From Actinomycetota bacterium (GTDB lineage: Bacteria; Actinomycetota; Acidimicrobiia; Acidimicrobiales; Ilumatobacteraceae), in the NCBI GenBank assembly GCA_947454105.1, contig CANGIP010000012.1, positions 1 to 64,000 of the forward strand: a stretch of DNA of 64,000 nucleotides, given 5' to 3'. The stretch's first letter is position 1. Every line of letters begins with the position of its first letter. Below the pieces are notes generated by a model, which saw only the letters and a program-made list of their open reading frames with translations, was not told where the DNA came from and ran no database searches. Below, in pieces: positions 15,816 to 24,793 of this stretch. Both the position numbers and the translations under genes were made by a program.

Positions 15816-17078
15816 GTGTCGATCGTCGTCTTCGGGGTGAATCACCGTACTGGGCCCCTCGCCCTTCTTGAGCGGGTCACTATTGCCGACGACGCAATTG
15901 CCAAGACTGTGCACAGCCTGATGTCGCGGCCCAACATTCGTGAAGTCGTGGTTTTGTCAACGTGCAACCGCACCGAGGTGTACGCAGTCGCCGAAAAGTT
16001 TCACGGAGCGTACGGTGACCTGCGCGATTTCTTTTGCGACCTCGGTGGATTCTCGGCCGACGAAATAATTCCGCACGTATATAGCCAGCATGATGATGCT
16101 GCAATCAGTCACCTCTTCGAAGTTGCTTCGGGTCTTGATTCAGCCGTGCTCGGTGAGAGTGAAATTCTTGGGCAGGTACGTACCGCTTGGGAACGTTCGC
16201 AACGCGAAGGCGGCGCACTGTCAACTTTGAATCTGTTGTTCCGTCACGCAATTGAAACCGGAAAGCGCGCTCGCACTGAAACTTCAATTGGACGTCACAC
16301 CTCGAGCGTGAGTCACGCAGCTGTCGATATGGCTCGCGAAAATCTTGGTGCTATTGACGGCATGACTGTTCTCGTTGTTGGCGCTGGCGATATGGGTGAA
16401 GGTGTCACTGTTGCCTTGGCAGATTCTGGTGTTGGACAAGTACTTGTCACTAATCGCACGATTGCTAAAGCACAGGCATTGGCTGATCGAGTTTCAGGTT
16501 CGGTTACCGAGTTCTATCGCTTGGCTGAAACACTCAGTGACGCAGATGTAGTTGTCACTTGTACTGGTGCAGGTTCAACAGTGATTGACGCCGGCATGGT
16601 GAAGAACGCGATGTCGCAACGGGCGAATCGTCCATTGTTTATTGTTGACATTGCTGTTCCGCGCGACGTTGATTCTGATGTGGCCCATATTGATGGCGTT
16701 ACTTTGTTCGATCTCGACAACTTGCGCGATTGGGCCGCCCGTGGTCAAGCGCAGCGAGCGACTGAAGCACTCGCAGTTCGTGACATCATCGTGCAAGAGA
16801 TTGAACGATTCAATATGGAGACAACTGCGCGTCAGGCTGCTCCACTTGTTGCCCAATTGCACGAACGCGCCGAAGCTGTGCGCGCCGCTGAAATTGATCG
16901 TCAACACAAGAAACTGTCATCACTCACCCCAGAGCAACAAGACGCAGTTGATGCGGTCACTAAAGGAATCGTGGCCAAGTTGTTGCATGACATGTCGGTG
17001 CGACTGAAAGACGATGCCGGCACGCCACGTGGCGAGCGCAATTCTGCGGCCGTTCGCGATCTCTTTGACCTTTCGTAA
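15816..17078 (+). CDS. hemA: glutamyl-tRNA reductase
   Basis: Reduces glutamyl-tRNA to glutamate-1-semialdehyde, the first committed step of C5-pathway haem synthesis. The 420-aa product has the catalytic Cys in VVVLSTCNRTEVYAV, LGESEILGQVRTAW, a Rossmann domain (TVLVVGAGDMGEGVTVALAD) and a C-terminal dimerisation helix. The start GTG (15816) reads SIVVFGVNHRTGPLALLE. It follows rex by 68 bp and leads hemC, D, B and L. Together with hemL below it gives a complete route to 5-aminolevulinate. Confidence 0.96.
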   Translation: MSIVVFGVNHRTGPLALLERVTIADDAIAKTVHSLMSRPNIREVVVLSTCNRTEVYAVAEKFHGAYGDLRDFFCDLGGFSADEIIPHVYSQHDDAAISHLFEVASGLDSAVLGESEILGQVRTAWERSQREGGALSTLNLLFRHAIETGKRARTETSIGRHTSSVSHAAVDMARENLGAIDGMTVLVVGAGDMGEGVTVALADSGVGQVLVTNRTIAKAQALADRVSGSVTEFYRLAETLSDADVVVTCTGAGSTVIDAGMVKNAMSQRANRPLFIVDIAVPRDVDSDVAHIDGVTLFDLDNLRDWAARGQAQRATEALAVRDIIVQEIERFNMETTARQAAPLVAQLHERAEAVRAAEIDRQHKKLSSLTPEQQDAVDAVTKGIVAKLLHDMSVRLKDDAGTPRGERNSAAVRDLFDLS

Positions 17079-17094
17079 TGATCGTAGTGACACG

Positions 17095-17976
17095 ATGAGC
17101 GTGCTTCGTATTGCGACTCGTAGTTCGGCACAGGCTCGCACGCAAGCAACGGCCATTGCTCAATTGCTTGAAGCCACACATAACGGTTTAACGGTTGAAC
17201 TCGTTTTTGTTGACACCACTGGTGATCAAAAACAAGATGTTCCGTTGCACACCATCGGCGGTCAGGGCGTATTCGTTAAAGAAGTTCAAGCAGCGGTTCT
17301 TGCTGGTCGCGCAGATATCGCAGTGCATAGTGCGAAGGACCTTCCCTCAACACCTGCTGATGGTTTGTGTATTGGGGCGTTTGGCCAGCGCCGTGATCCG
17401 CGTGATGTATTAGTGGGCCGTTCGCTGGCCGACTTAGCCCAAGGTGCAACGATCGCGACCGGCTCGGTACGTCGCCGCGCCCAATTATCGGCGGTGCGCC
17501 CCGATCTTCAATTTGTTGAGTTACGTGGCAACATCCCCACGCGTCTTGAGAAAATTCCGACCGATGGATCGATCGTGATGGCTGCCGCTGCACTCGAGAT
17601 TTTGGGCTGGACTGAACGTGTCAACGAATACATCGCAGTTGATGTGATGGTCCCAGCAGTTGGCCAGGGTTGCGTGGCAATTGAGTGCCGCATGGATGAC
17701 GATCACACGCGAAATTTCTTGGCGGCAATTGACGATGCGCCATCGCGTCAAGCAGTTGAACACGAGCGAGCGTTTCTTGCCGAACTTGGAAGTGGATGTT
17801 CGTTACCAGTTGGCGCGTACGACGATGGTGAGAGAATGTTGGTGTACTTGGCATCTGACGATGGAACGAAGCATTACTTCGCCACAGTGCCAACTGGTCG
17901 AACCGCGTCACATGAGGAATTACTAGTAGCGGCGCGACGTGCCGCGCAAGTCGCCCGAGATGCTGTCGCCGGCTGA
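17095..17976 (+). CDS. hemC: hydroxymethylbilane synthase (porphobilinogen deaminase)
   Basis: Polymerises four porphobilinogens into hydroxymethylbilane. The 293-aa product shows the start LRIATRSSAQARTQA, the VFVKEVQAAVLAGRADIAVH block, HSAKDLPS, GSVRRRAQL, RGNIPTRLEK and the dipyrromethane-cofactor Cys in LGSGCSLPVGAY. ATG 17095 fits the family start; the frame extends upstream into hemA but is not homologous there. It lies 16 bp after hemA and 3 bp before hemD. Confidence 0.96.
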   Translation: MSVLRIATRSSAQARTQATAIAQLLEATHNGLTVELVFVDTTGDQKQDVPLHTIGGQGVFVKEVQAAVLAGRADIAVHSAKDLPSTPADGLCIGAFGQRRDPRDVLVGRSLADLAQGATIATGSVRRRAQLSAVRPDLQFVELRGNIPTRLEKIPTDGSIVMAAAALEILGWTERVNEYIAVDVMVPAVGQGCVAIECRMDDDHTRNFLAAIDDAPSRQAVEHERAFLAELGSGCSLPVGAYDDGERMLVYLASDDGTKHYFATVPTGRTASHEELLVAARRAAQVARDAVAG

Positions 17977-17979
17977 GAT

Positions 17980-18717
17980 ATGACGACTGACTCGCCCACG
18001 CTTGCTGGTCGAACCATCATCGTGACGCGCGCCGCCGAGCGGGCGGGCGGCTTAACTTCTTTGTTGATCGATGCAGGCGCGACGGTTCTCGAGATTCCGG
18101 TCACCACAACAGTTGATGCACAAGATGCTGGCATCGCATTACAAGAAGCGATTGACAACATCGAACGATATGACTGGGTAGTTGTGACATCGCCCGAGGG
18201 TGCGCATCGATTTCGCGAAGCAGCATCTCGTATCCACTCCTCACAACAACATTTCAAAATTGCTGCTGTTGGTACTGCAACTGCTAACGCAGTTGGCGGA
18301 GCCGACTTGGTGCCACACGTACAAACTGGTCGGTCGCTTGGAGAAAGTTTCCCGTCTGGTTCGGGGCGAGTTCTTTTGGCGGTCGCCGAATCGGCTGGTA
18401 CCGATTTTGAAGTTGCAGCGCGCGAAAAAGGTTGGACTGTCGATCGAGTGACGACGTATCAAACCGTACCCGTCACCCCTTCCATAGACCGAAGTACTGA
18501 TATATCTCACGCCGACGCCATCACCTTTGCGTCAGCCTCGTCGGTCCATGCTTGGCACGAAGTTTTTGGTATCACCATGCCCAAAGTTGTTGTCGCCATG
18601 GGTCCGATGACCGCACATGCGCTCAACGAATTAGGTCTCGAGAATGTGGTAGTGGCTTCTGAGCAGACTTTGACAGGCCTTGTCAACGCGACGGCTCAGG
18701 CACTGGGGAGTCGTTAA
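17980..18717 (+). CDS. hemD: uroporphyrinogen-III synthase
   Basis: Cyclises hydroxymethylbilane with inversion of ring D. The 245-aa protein has the two-domain HemD pattern: LAGRTIIVTRAAERAGG at the start, WVVVTSPEGAHRFRE, IAAVGTATANAV, a linker, VDRVTTYQTVPV, ADAITFASASSVHAW and VVAMGPMTAHALNELG. Sequence conservation in HemD is low, but position between hemC and hemB confirms it. It starts 3 bp after the hemC stop. Unlike some actinobacterial HemD proteins it carries no fused methyltransferase (CobA) or regulator domain. Confidence 0.93.
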   Translation: MTTDSPTLAGRTIIVTRAAERAGGLTSLLIDAGATVLEIPVTTTVDAQDAGIALQEAIDNIERYDWVVVTSPEGAHRFREAASRIHSSQQHFKIAAVGTATANAVGGADLVPHVQTGRSLGESFPSGSGRVLLAVAESAGTDFEVAAREKGWTVDRVTTYQTVPVTPSIDRSTDISHADAITFASASSVHAWHEVFGITMPKVVVAMGPMTAHALNELGLENVVVASEQTLTGLVNATAQALGSR

Positions 18718-18743
18718 GCACCGACCGACCGTAGGCTGGGGTT

Positions 18744-19733
18744 ATGTCCGCACGCTTCCCCGTGTCACGTCCGCGTCGTTTGCGCCGCACTCAGGCTTTG
18801 CGCGATCTCGTCGCTGAGACTCGTCTTGATGTCAATGATCTCGTTGCGCCTTTGTTCGTGCGCGAAGGGATTGATTCACCGATTCCGATCACTTCGTTGC
18901 CAGGTGTTGTGCAACATTCGCAAGCCAGTTTGCGTGAAGAAGTTCGTCAACTTGCTGATCTCGGAATTAAGTCAGTCATCTTGTTTGGCATTCCCGCCAA
19001 GAAAGACGACATCGGATCTGGAGCATTTGATCCAAATGGTGTTGTGCAAGTTGCACTGAATGATTTACGTTCCGATCTCGGTGACCGCGTCGTGTTGATG
19101 TCGGACTTGTGTGTTGATGAATACACCAGTCATGGACACTGCGGAATTCTTGATGGCCATGGTTCGGTTGACAATGACAAGACTCTCGAGATTTACGCCA
19201 AGGCTGCTGTTGCTCAAGCCAACGCCGGTGCGCACATCGTGGCACCGAGCGGAATGATGGACGGACAAGTCGGCGTTATTCGTAGCGCACTCGACGGTGC
19301 TGGACATACCGAAACGTCAATTCTTGCGTACTCGGCCAAATATGCCTCAGGTCTCTATGGCCCATTCCGTGATGCAGTTGATGTGCAAATCGTTGGTGGT
19401 GGAGACCGTAAGGGCTATCAACAAGATTGGCGCAACGCTCGCGAGGCTCTCACCGAAGTTGAAGCCGATATTGAACAAGGCGCCGACATGGTGATGGTGA
19501 AGCCAGCACTGGCATATCTCGACGTCATCGCCGCGGTTCGTTCAATCGTGAATGTTCCTGTTGCTGCGTATCACGTGAGTGGCGAATACTCAATGATTAA
19601 GGCAGCCAGCGCAAATGGTTGGATCGATCACGATGTCGTGGCAACTGAACATCTCACGGCCATCAAGCGTGCTGGTGCCGACATTATTTTGACGTACCTC
19701 GCACGTTGGTATGCCGAATTAGCGAACGGCTGA
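18744..19733 (+). CDS. hemB: porphobilinogen synthase (delta-aminolevulinate dehydratase)
   Basis: Condenses two 5-aminolevulinates to porphobilinogen. The 329-aa enzyme has Schiff-base lysines in APSGMMDGQVG/YSAKYASGLYGPF and in MVKPALAYLD. The metal loop reads DLCVDEYTSHGHCG: Cys-x-Asp rather than the Cys-x-Cys of zinc enzymes but with the third Cys kept, a mixed form also usual in other actinobacteria as I recall. ATG 18744 starts 26 bp after hemD. hemL follows after 5 bp. Confidence 0.96.
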   Translation: MSARFPVSRPRRLRRTQALRDLVAETRLDVNDLVAPLFVREGIDSPIPITSLPGVVQHSQASLREEVRQLADLGIKSVILFGIPAKKDDIGSGAFDPNGVVQVALNDLRSDLGDRVVLMSDLCVDEYTSHGHCGILDGHGSVDNDKTLEIYAKAAVAQANAGAHIVAPSGMMDGQVGVIRSALDGAGHTETSILAYSAKYASGLYGPFRDAVDVQIVGGGDRKGYQQDWRNAREALTEVEADIEQGADMVMVKPALAYLDVIAAVRSIVNVPVAAYHVSGEYSMIKAASANGWIDHDVVATEHLTAIKRAGADIILTYLARWYAELANG

Positions 19734-19738
19734 AATTC

Positions 19739-21106
19739 ATGAACATTGAACACAAGCAAGTCATTCCGTATTGCGATGCCACCGCATGCGTTGCAGCTGG
19801 GTGCAATCCGATCGTATGCACCGGTGCCGGAACTCCTTCAAACAAAGAAGTATTCGAGCGTTCAACTCGTGTCATTCCTGGCGGAGTCAACTCATCGATT
19901 CGCGCATTTAAAGCAGTAGGCGGTTCGCCTTATGTTGTTGCTCGTGGCGCGGGTGCGCACGTGTATGACGTTGAAGGCAAGCAGTACGTCGATTTAGTGC
20001 AAAGTTATGGCGCAGTCATCTTGGGTCACGCCCATCCATCGATTACCTCCGCATTGCGCGATGCTGCTCCCGACGGAACGTCTTTTGGTGCGCCAACACC
20101 TCGTGAAATGAAATTGGCTGAAGCAATTAGTGAGCGTGTGCCGTCTTGTGAACGTGTTCGCTTCATGAACTCGGGCACCGAAGCAACATCGACCGTTGTT
20201 CGATTGGCTCGTGGTCTGACTGGTCGTTCAAAAGTCATCATCTTTGATGGCAACTTCCATGGTGCTACTGACGCGTTGTTGGCGGCTGGCGGAAGTGGTG
20301 TTGCAACACTTGGATTGCCTGGCACTGCCGGCGTTCCCCCTGAAGCGGTTGCGAACACCATCGTTGCTCCTTACAACGTCGTTCCCGAAATAGACGAAAC
20401 TGTTGCCTGCGTCATTGTTGAGGCAGTTGCGGCAAATATGGGCGTGGTTGCGCCGGCACCTGGATTCCTCGAAGGTTTACGGGCAGCTTGCGATCGCGTC
20501 GGCGCACTTCTGGTTTTCGACGAAGTCATCACCGGGTTCCGTTTAGGTACCGACGGTGCTCAAGGTCGATTCAATGTGAAGCCCGACCTCACGTGCTTCG
20601 GCAAAGTGATTGGCGGTGGATTGCCGATTGGCGCTGTTGGTGGCCGACGCGATGTCATGGAAAATCTCACACCGCTCGGCAAAGTTTTTCATGCCGGAAC
20701 TTTGGCAGGTAACCCAATGGCAACGGCAGCTGGTTTGGCCGCATTGAGCGAACTCACACCAGACGTGTACGCCGAACTTGAATCGCGAGCCACGCGACTC
20801 GCCAGTCTGATTGCTGACGCCACAAGTGCAGCGGGCTTACCAGTCACCACATCACGCGTCGGCACATTGGTTGGTATCTATTTAGGCAATGCACTTGGTG
20901 GATCACGGTTGCCCATCAATTTTGATGAAGCGAAAAAAACCGATGAAGCGTTATATGCACGCTTCTTTCACTCATTGTTAAACGAGGGAGTTGCGATGGC
21001 GCCAGGTGCCTATGAAGCAATCTTCGTCGGGCTCGGCCATACCGACGTAGTGATGAATGATTTGGCAGAGCGTTTCCATCGAGCTGCCCGCGCAGTGACT
21101 GCCTGA
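19739..21106 (+). CDS. hemL: glutamate-1-semialdehyde 2,1-aminomutase with Cys-rich N-terminal extension
   Basis: PLP enzyme that converts glutamate-1-semialdehyde to 5-aminolevulinate. The 455-aa product contains FERSTRVIPGGVNSSIRAF, the FMNSGTEATSTVVRLARG phosphate region, the FDEVITGFR Asp and the PLP Lys in TCFGKVIGGGLPIG. Ahead of the usual start lie about 36 extra residues with four evenly spaced cysteines (C12, C17, C22, C27; C-x4-C-x4-C-x4-C). No alternative ATG/GTG/TTG exists between ATG 19739 and the conserved core, so the extension appears to be translated. Such a leader might bind a metal or haem, or be redox-active; this is inference. It begins 5 bp after hemB. Confidence 0.94.
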   Translation: MNIEHKQVIPYCDATACVAAGCNPIVCTGAGTPSNKEVFERSTRVIPGGVNSSIRAFKAVGGSPYVVARGAGAHVYDVEGKQYVDLVQSYGAVILGHAHPSITSALRDAAPDGTSFGAPTPREMKLAEAISERVPSCERVRFMNSGTEATSTVVRLARGLTGRSKVIIFDGNFHGATDALLAAGGSGVATLGLPGTAGVPPEAVANTIVAPYNVVPEIDETVACVIVEAVAANMGVVAPAPGFLEGLRAACDRVGALLVFDEVITGFRLGTDGAQGRFNVKPDLTCFGKVIGGGLPIGAVGGRRDVMENLTPLGKVFHAGTLAGNPMATAAGLAALSELTPDVYAELESRATRLASLIADATSAAGLPVTTSRVGTLVGIYLGNALGGSRLPINFDEAKKTDEALYARFFHSLLNEGVAMAPGAYEAIFVGLGHTDVVMNDLAERFHRAARAVTA

Positions 21107-21123
21107 AGCCGTACGATCAGAGG

Positions 21124-21720
21124 GTGCGACAGTTTCTCAGTTGGCGATATTGGGCCGCGTTAGGTGTGCTCTTTGCAATGACTGCGCTGCTGTGGGCGTG
21201 TGAGGGCGGTAGCAGTTCAACTGAAGTTGTGATGAACGCCAGTTCACGACGTATTGACTTGATTGCACAAACTTCAACAATTCGTTCTGACGGCACTTGG
21301 TCAATTTCGGGTGGCATGACTCACGGTGATGCAACGGCAGTTCTGCAAGACGGACGAGTATTGACATTGGCCGACGGCACGCTGGCCGAATCATCATGTT
21401 TGTTTCCTGATGCATTGAATGCCTGCGTGTTATTGGCTGACACTCTTGGTGATGGAGTGGTGTGGTTTGCCTTAGTAGCTGCTCCGGCAGAAGGAACAAC
21501 CGAACTTGAATTGCCGGCCATTGAAACGTTGCTCGACGGTGTGACCTATGCGCAACTCACGAATGGTTGGGAAGTTCCGTTGCTCGACAAAGTCGTGCGA
21601 CGTTGCAAAGAAGAAACTCCAAACCTCACGGCATTCGTGCAAAAGTTTGCCGATCGACATGTCACGATTGTTGATCTTGCGCAATCACAAGTTTCAGCAG
21701 TGCGTTGTATCGGCCAATAA
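21124..21720 (+). CDS. putative lipoprotein, unknown function
   Basis: A 198-aa protein beginning at GTG 21124, with basic residues, a hydrophobic helix (YWAALGVLFAMTALLW) and LWAC at residues 23-26, a lipobox-like site with an unusual Trp. The mature part includes an SGGMTHGDATAVL strand, two closely spaced Cys (SSCLFPDALNAC) and two more near the end (RRCKEE, VRCIGQ), suggesting disulfides outside the membrane. No family is recognised. It lies 17 bp after hemL and is convergent with the flavoprotein gene. Confidence 0.65.
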   Translation: MRQFLSWRYWAALGVLFAMTALLWACEGGSSSTEVVMNASSRRIDLIAQTSTIRSDGTWSISGGMTHGDATAVLQDGRVLTLADGTLAESSCLFPDALNACVLLADTLGDGVVWFALVAAPAEGTTELELPAIETLLDGVTYAQLTNGWEVPLLDKVVRRCKEETPNLTAFVQKFADRHVTIVDLAQSQVSAVRCIGQ

Positions 21721-21732
21721 TTCAAGTATTAA

Positions 21733-22980
21733 CTACGCGTTTGGTGCAAGTCGCACTATTGCCGCGGCTGCTTTGTATGCGGCTTCTGCCGGACCAATTT
21801 CGTCGGGGCGAAGCAAGTTAGCCATGATGCGCAGCACCCATTCCATGAGAGTGCGACTATTCATTCCGACGCGTGATAGTTCACGCATGATGGCTGGTCG
21901 ACCGATGATGCGTGCGAACAAACGGGCTACTTTGAAGTACTGACCGTATTCATCGTCAATCATGGTTTGATAGCGCTGCAATGCAGTCGGATCATTGTTG
22001 CGAATTGCTTCAGTCAAAACTTGAGCAGCCATGCGCGCAGTCTCATACGCATAGTCGATACCTTCGCCGTTAAATGGATTCACACTGCCGGCTGCATCGC
22101 CCACGACGAGATAGGTCGGTCCAGACTTTGGTCCAACTGAACCACCCATAGGTATGCGGCCTGATGTTGCCTTACCAGTTGGTTGATCAGGATTGATTTC
22201 CCAACGATCTGCAATCATGTGTGCGTACTCATTCAACAAGTGCGTGGTGTTAACACTCTTGAAGTCTCGGAACGTTGACAACAATCCAACTCCGATGTTC
22301 ACAGTGCCATCACCAACCGGGAAGATCCATCCGTAACCAGGCATCGGATTTCCTTGACGATCTTTCACATCAAGTGCTGACTCAATCCAGGGTTCGGCAT
22401 GTCGAGGAGTTTCCCAGTACGTGCGAATTGCAGTTCCGTATGGCCATTCTTTTGTGCGGAATGTTCCGAGCGATCTACCGAATCGACTATTGGCACCATC
22501 GGCGACAATCACATAGCGCGCCGTGATATCGAAAGGAGTTTCGGACTCTTTTGCTTGCACTGTTGCACCGCGAACAAATCCGCGTTCAAGAACTGGTGCA
22601 AGTGCTTCGTGACCTTCTAATAACTGTGCACCGGCAGCAACGGCATTGCGCACGACCATCGTGTCGAGTTCGCGACGACGCACGACATAACCGTGCTGTG
22701 GGTACATCGGATGCGAGGGCCAATGAAGTTCAAGTGATTTGCCATGACCCGTGGCGCGCAGTCCGTCATAGCGATGAAATTGCGCCAACTGGTCGCCAAG
22801 TCCCATGTCATTGATCTGCTTCACAGCGCGCGGCGTGAGGCCATCTCCACAGGTCTTCTCGCGAGGAAAGACTTTCTTGTCGACCATGACGACATCGAGG
22901 CCTTCTGTGGCAAGCCAATATCCAGCGGCCGCGCCAGCGGGACCAGCTCCGATGATCAGTACGTCGTGATGGTTGCTCAT
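21733..22980 (-). CDS. menJ: geranylgeranyl reductase family flavoprotein (MenJ-like)
   Basis: A 415-aa FAD-dependent reductase: dinucleotide fold DVLIIGAGPAGAAAGYWLA, DKKVFPREKTCGDGLTPRAV (family PxxKxCGDG motif), and a second FAD contact YLVVGDAAGSVNPFNGEGIDYA. The closest known actinobacterial role is MenJ, which saturates one isoprene of menaquinone; archaeal-type lipid reduction is the alternative. Placement beside cytochrome c, bc and nuo genes supports the quinone role. The chlorophyll-type ChlP branch is less likely, since no photosynthesis gene is here. Confidence 0.82.
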   Translation of the reverse strand: MSNHHDVLIIGAGPAGAAAGYWLATEGLDVVMVDKKVFPREKTCGDGLTPRAVKQINDMGLGDQLAQFHRYDGLRATGHGKSLELHWPSHPMYPQHGYVVRRRELDTMVVRNAVAAGAQLLEGHEALAPVLERGFVRGATVQAKESETPFDITARYVIVADGANSRFGRSLGTFRTKEWPYGTAIRTYWETPRHAEPWIESALDVKDRQGNPMPGYGWIFPVGDGTVNIGVGLLSTFRDFKSVNTTHLLNEYAHMIADRWEINPDQPTGKATSGRIPMGGSVGPKSGPTYLVVGDAAGSVNPFNGEGIDYAYETARMAAQVLTEAIRNNDPTALQRYQTMIDDEYGQYFKVARLFARIIGRPAIMRELSRVGMNSRTLMEWVLRIMANLLRPDEIGPAEAAYKAAAAIVRLAPNA

Positions 22981-23064
22981 GGTGTCAGGGTCATCGCCGA
23001 TTGACGGTTCTGCCCGTGGTCAAGCTGGATGAGTGACAGACCTCGACAGGCCGATCAACTCAAC

Positions 23065-23874
23065 TCAGCCGGCGGCCATGATTTCGGCGCCAGCGGTGGT
23101 TCCGAGTCGGGGTGCAGTTCCGATCTTCAGCTCAGGGCTGTCGAAAGTCAAAGTTCCACCTTCAAGACCAGCGAAGATTGCACTGGTTGGGGCACACCAC
23201 TTGTCATACTCGGTCGCCCAAGTACCAGTGGCATCAGCACCTGAAATGTCATAACGAATGTGGCAAACCAATCCCAAAATCTGGGCTTCGGTCATCGCTC
23301 CGCCATTTTTGGCGCCCTGAGCGGGCATCGCACTGCCGTTGTACGAACGGGGGTAATGAGCCCCACCTTCGCGATTCGGATCACCGTAACTCTTGACGCC
23401 CGCGGCCTCAAAGGCTTCGGTGCCGTTATAGACCCAGTTCAACATGTCTTCGATGTGTGGGAAAGTTTTGAGAACTTCGCCACCCTTCAGTACTCGACCG
23501 GCTCCGCCAGCTCCATCGGCACCATGACAACTGGCGCATGTGCTGTAGTTAGCCATTCCAATCGCGATCGGTCCACTGGCCTCGGCCTTTTGGGGCTGCA
23601 AGCCACGGACATACATGAACAAGAAAATCGGCATCAGGGCCAAAGTGGCCATCGCCCATGACGGGATGCGACCACGGGTCTTGGCAGCCTTGATGTAGGC
23701 AGGGTCGGGCTTCGAAACTGCAGCTTTTGCTGGGGTTTCTGCAACAACTTTAGCAACCGGGGCTGCGGCAGTGGTTGCTGGCGTTGACGCAGAAGCCTCG
23801 CTCGAGGATGCGTCTCCACCCGCAGCTTTACGCTCGCGGGAACGCTTCAATAGGTGCTCGGGAATCTCGGTCAC
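23065..23874 (-). CDS. membrane-anchored monoheme cytochrome c
   Basis: A 269-aa protein with a cytoplasmic N-terminal part rich in Ala, Ser and Lys (residues 1-70), one transmembrane anchor (SWAMATLALMPIFLFMYV), and an outer class I cytochrome c domain with haem site CASCH and a later Met-containing YNGSAMPAQG loop as likely sixth ligand. It begins VTEIPEHLLKRSRERKAAGG, nearly identical to the start of the cytochrome b C-terminal subunit. The GTG start 23874 has AAAGGA upstream. It is divergent from the bc cluster and probably carries electrons to or from it. Confidence 0.85.
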   Translation of the reverse strand: MTEIPEHLLKRSRERKAAGGDASSSEASASTPATTAAAPVAKVVAETPAKAAVSKPDPAYIKAAKTRGRIPSWAMATLALMPIFLFMYVRGLQPQKAEASGPIAIGMANYSTCASCHGADGAGGAGRVLKGGEVLKTFPHIEDMLNWVYNGTEAFEAAGVKSYGDPNREGGAHYPRSYNGSAMPAQGAKNGGAMTEAQILGLVCHIRYDISGADATGTWATEYDKWCAPTSAIFAGLEGGTLTFDSPELKIGTAPRLGTTAGAEIMAAG

Positions 23875-24301
23875 AGGCCAGTCCTTTCGGGCGTGGGGCA
23901 CGACAAATAGTTGACGGACACCATTTGGTGACCGACTTCGGTAAGAACACTAGAGGGCGAGCGACCCCATGACGGAATTCCTCGTGATTTTCTCTCAGGA
24001 AACCCGTCACGCGTTGCTCGATTTCAGTACCGTGAACTTGCGCACAACCACGCTGAACAGGGTGGGTGTGCTGATAGACCTCTACTCGGTGACTCGTAGG
24101 CGGTCACTGGCCGTCAGGAAAGTTTGTTCGGTCCAACTTCAAGGAGTTGGGGCGCGCGTGACCCTTGGCGACTAAGGTTCATAGTGGTCCTGGTAGCGCA
24201 AGCTGTCAGATCCATAATCGGTACCAAATTTAGTAGTGACAAAACCACCAACCATTACGTGCAACGACCATGTATCGAACTCGTTACAGGGCATAGAAGG
24301 G
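23875..24301. other. 427-bp gene-free region between divergent cytochrome c and the bc operon
   Basis: No convincing ORF, tRNA or repeat is seen. It should hold the promoters of the leftward cytochrome c gene and of the roughly 20-kb rightward bc-nuo run. The only notable motif is the inverted repeat at 23916-23933. No clear -35/-10 pair or consensus Rex box (TTGTGAA-n4-TTCACAA) was found. Its length suggests complex control or an unrecognised 5' leader. Confidence 0.5.
23916..23933. promoter_or_regulatory. inverted repeat, candidate operator for cyt c / bc-nuo
   Basis: GGACACCA-TT-TGGTGACC is an 18-bp inverted repeat with one mismatched pair, 42 bp before the cytochrome c start and overlapping TTGACG (23911-23916), a possible -35 box. 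Position between divergent respiratory genes fits a shared regulator site. The regulator is unknown. Confidence 0.35.
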
Positions 24302-24790
24302 ATGACCGGCTGCATGCTGGCTATAAACATTCTGAAATGGCCGGGAATGAATCAGGCTTTCCTATTCTCCTTGGTATTGACCATTATTTTGACTGGTCTG
24401 ATTTTTGTGTACGGAAAACGTCGTCCGATCGGCACACCAGTGTCATGGGGCGAAGCGATGATTGGTTCGGTCTACGCATTCTTCGTGATGTTCATTGCGT
24501 ATGGCGTCTTGCCTCACCAGTGGCTCGTACATGTGCAAAACGAACTCGGCTGGCGTTCTGACAAGCCGTTCCTCGGACCGGGCTCGATTTTCAAATCAAA
24601 GGCAAAGGGCGGAAGTTTCCCCTTTGACATCAACTACCTGCAGATTGGCGACATTCTTGTCACCGGGATCTACGGCGTGCTCTTGGGCGTGCAGATTTAC
24701 ACCTGGGTATGGTGGCAAAAGCGTGGAACAAAGAAGTCAACTGAGGTTGAGCAATCAACTTATGGTCGTCCTTTGGTGAAAAAGGCATAA
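24302..24790 (+). CDS. membrane protein opening the bc-nuo operon
   Basis: A 162-aa protein with three predicted helices (AFLFSLVLTIILTGLIFVYG, MIGSVYAFFVMFIAYGVLP, ILVTGIYGVLLGVQIYTWVWW) and a short Lys-rich tail. A polar loop (FKSKAKGGSFPFDINYLQ) joins helices 2 and 3. I do not recognise a family. First in the operon and 3 bp before the ferredoxin gene, it is likely an accessory subunit or anchor of the bc-type complex. The start is uncertain: ATG 24302 (AGAAGGG adjacent), 24314 or 24347. Confidence 0.75.
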   Translation: MTGCMLAINILKWPGMNQAFLFSLVLTIILTGLIFVYGKRRPIGTPVSWGEAMIGSVYAFFVMFIAYGVLPHQWLVHVQNELGWRSDKPFLGPGSIFKSKAKGGSFPFDINYLQIGDILVTGIYGVLLGVQIYTWVWWQKRGTKKSTEVEQSTYGRPLVKKA

Positions 24791-24793
24791 CTC

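Noticed and set aside
24124..24561. Alternative rightward frame upstream of and across the first bc-operon gene
   Set aside because: It overlaps the membrane protein frame out of phase, and its translation lacks helices or any family pattern.
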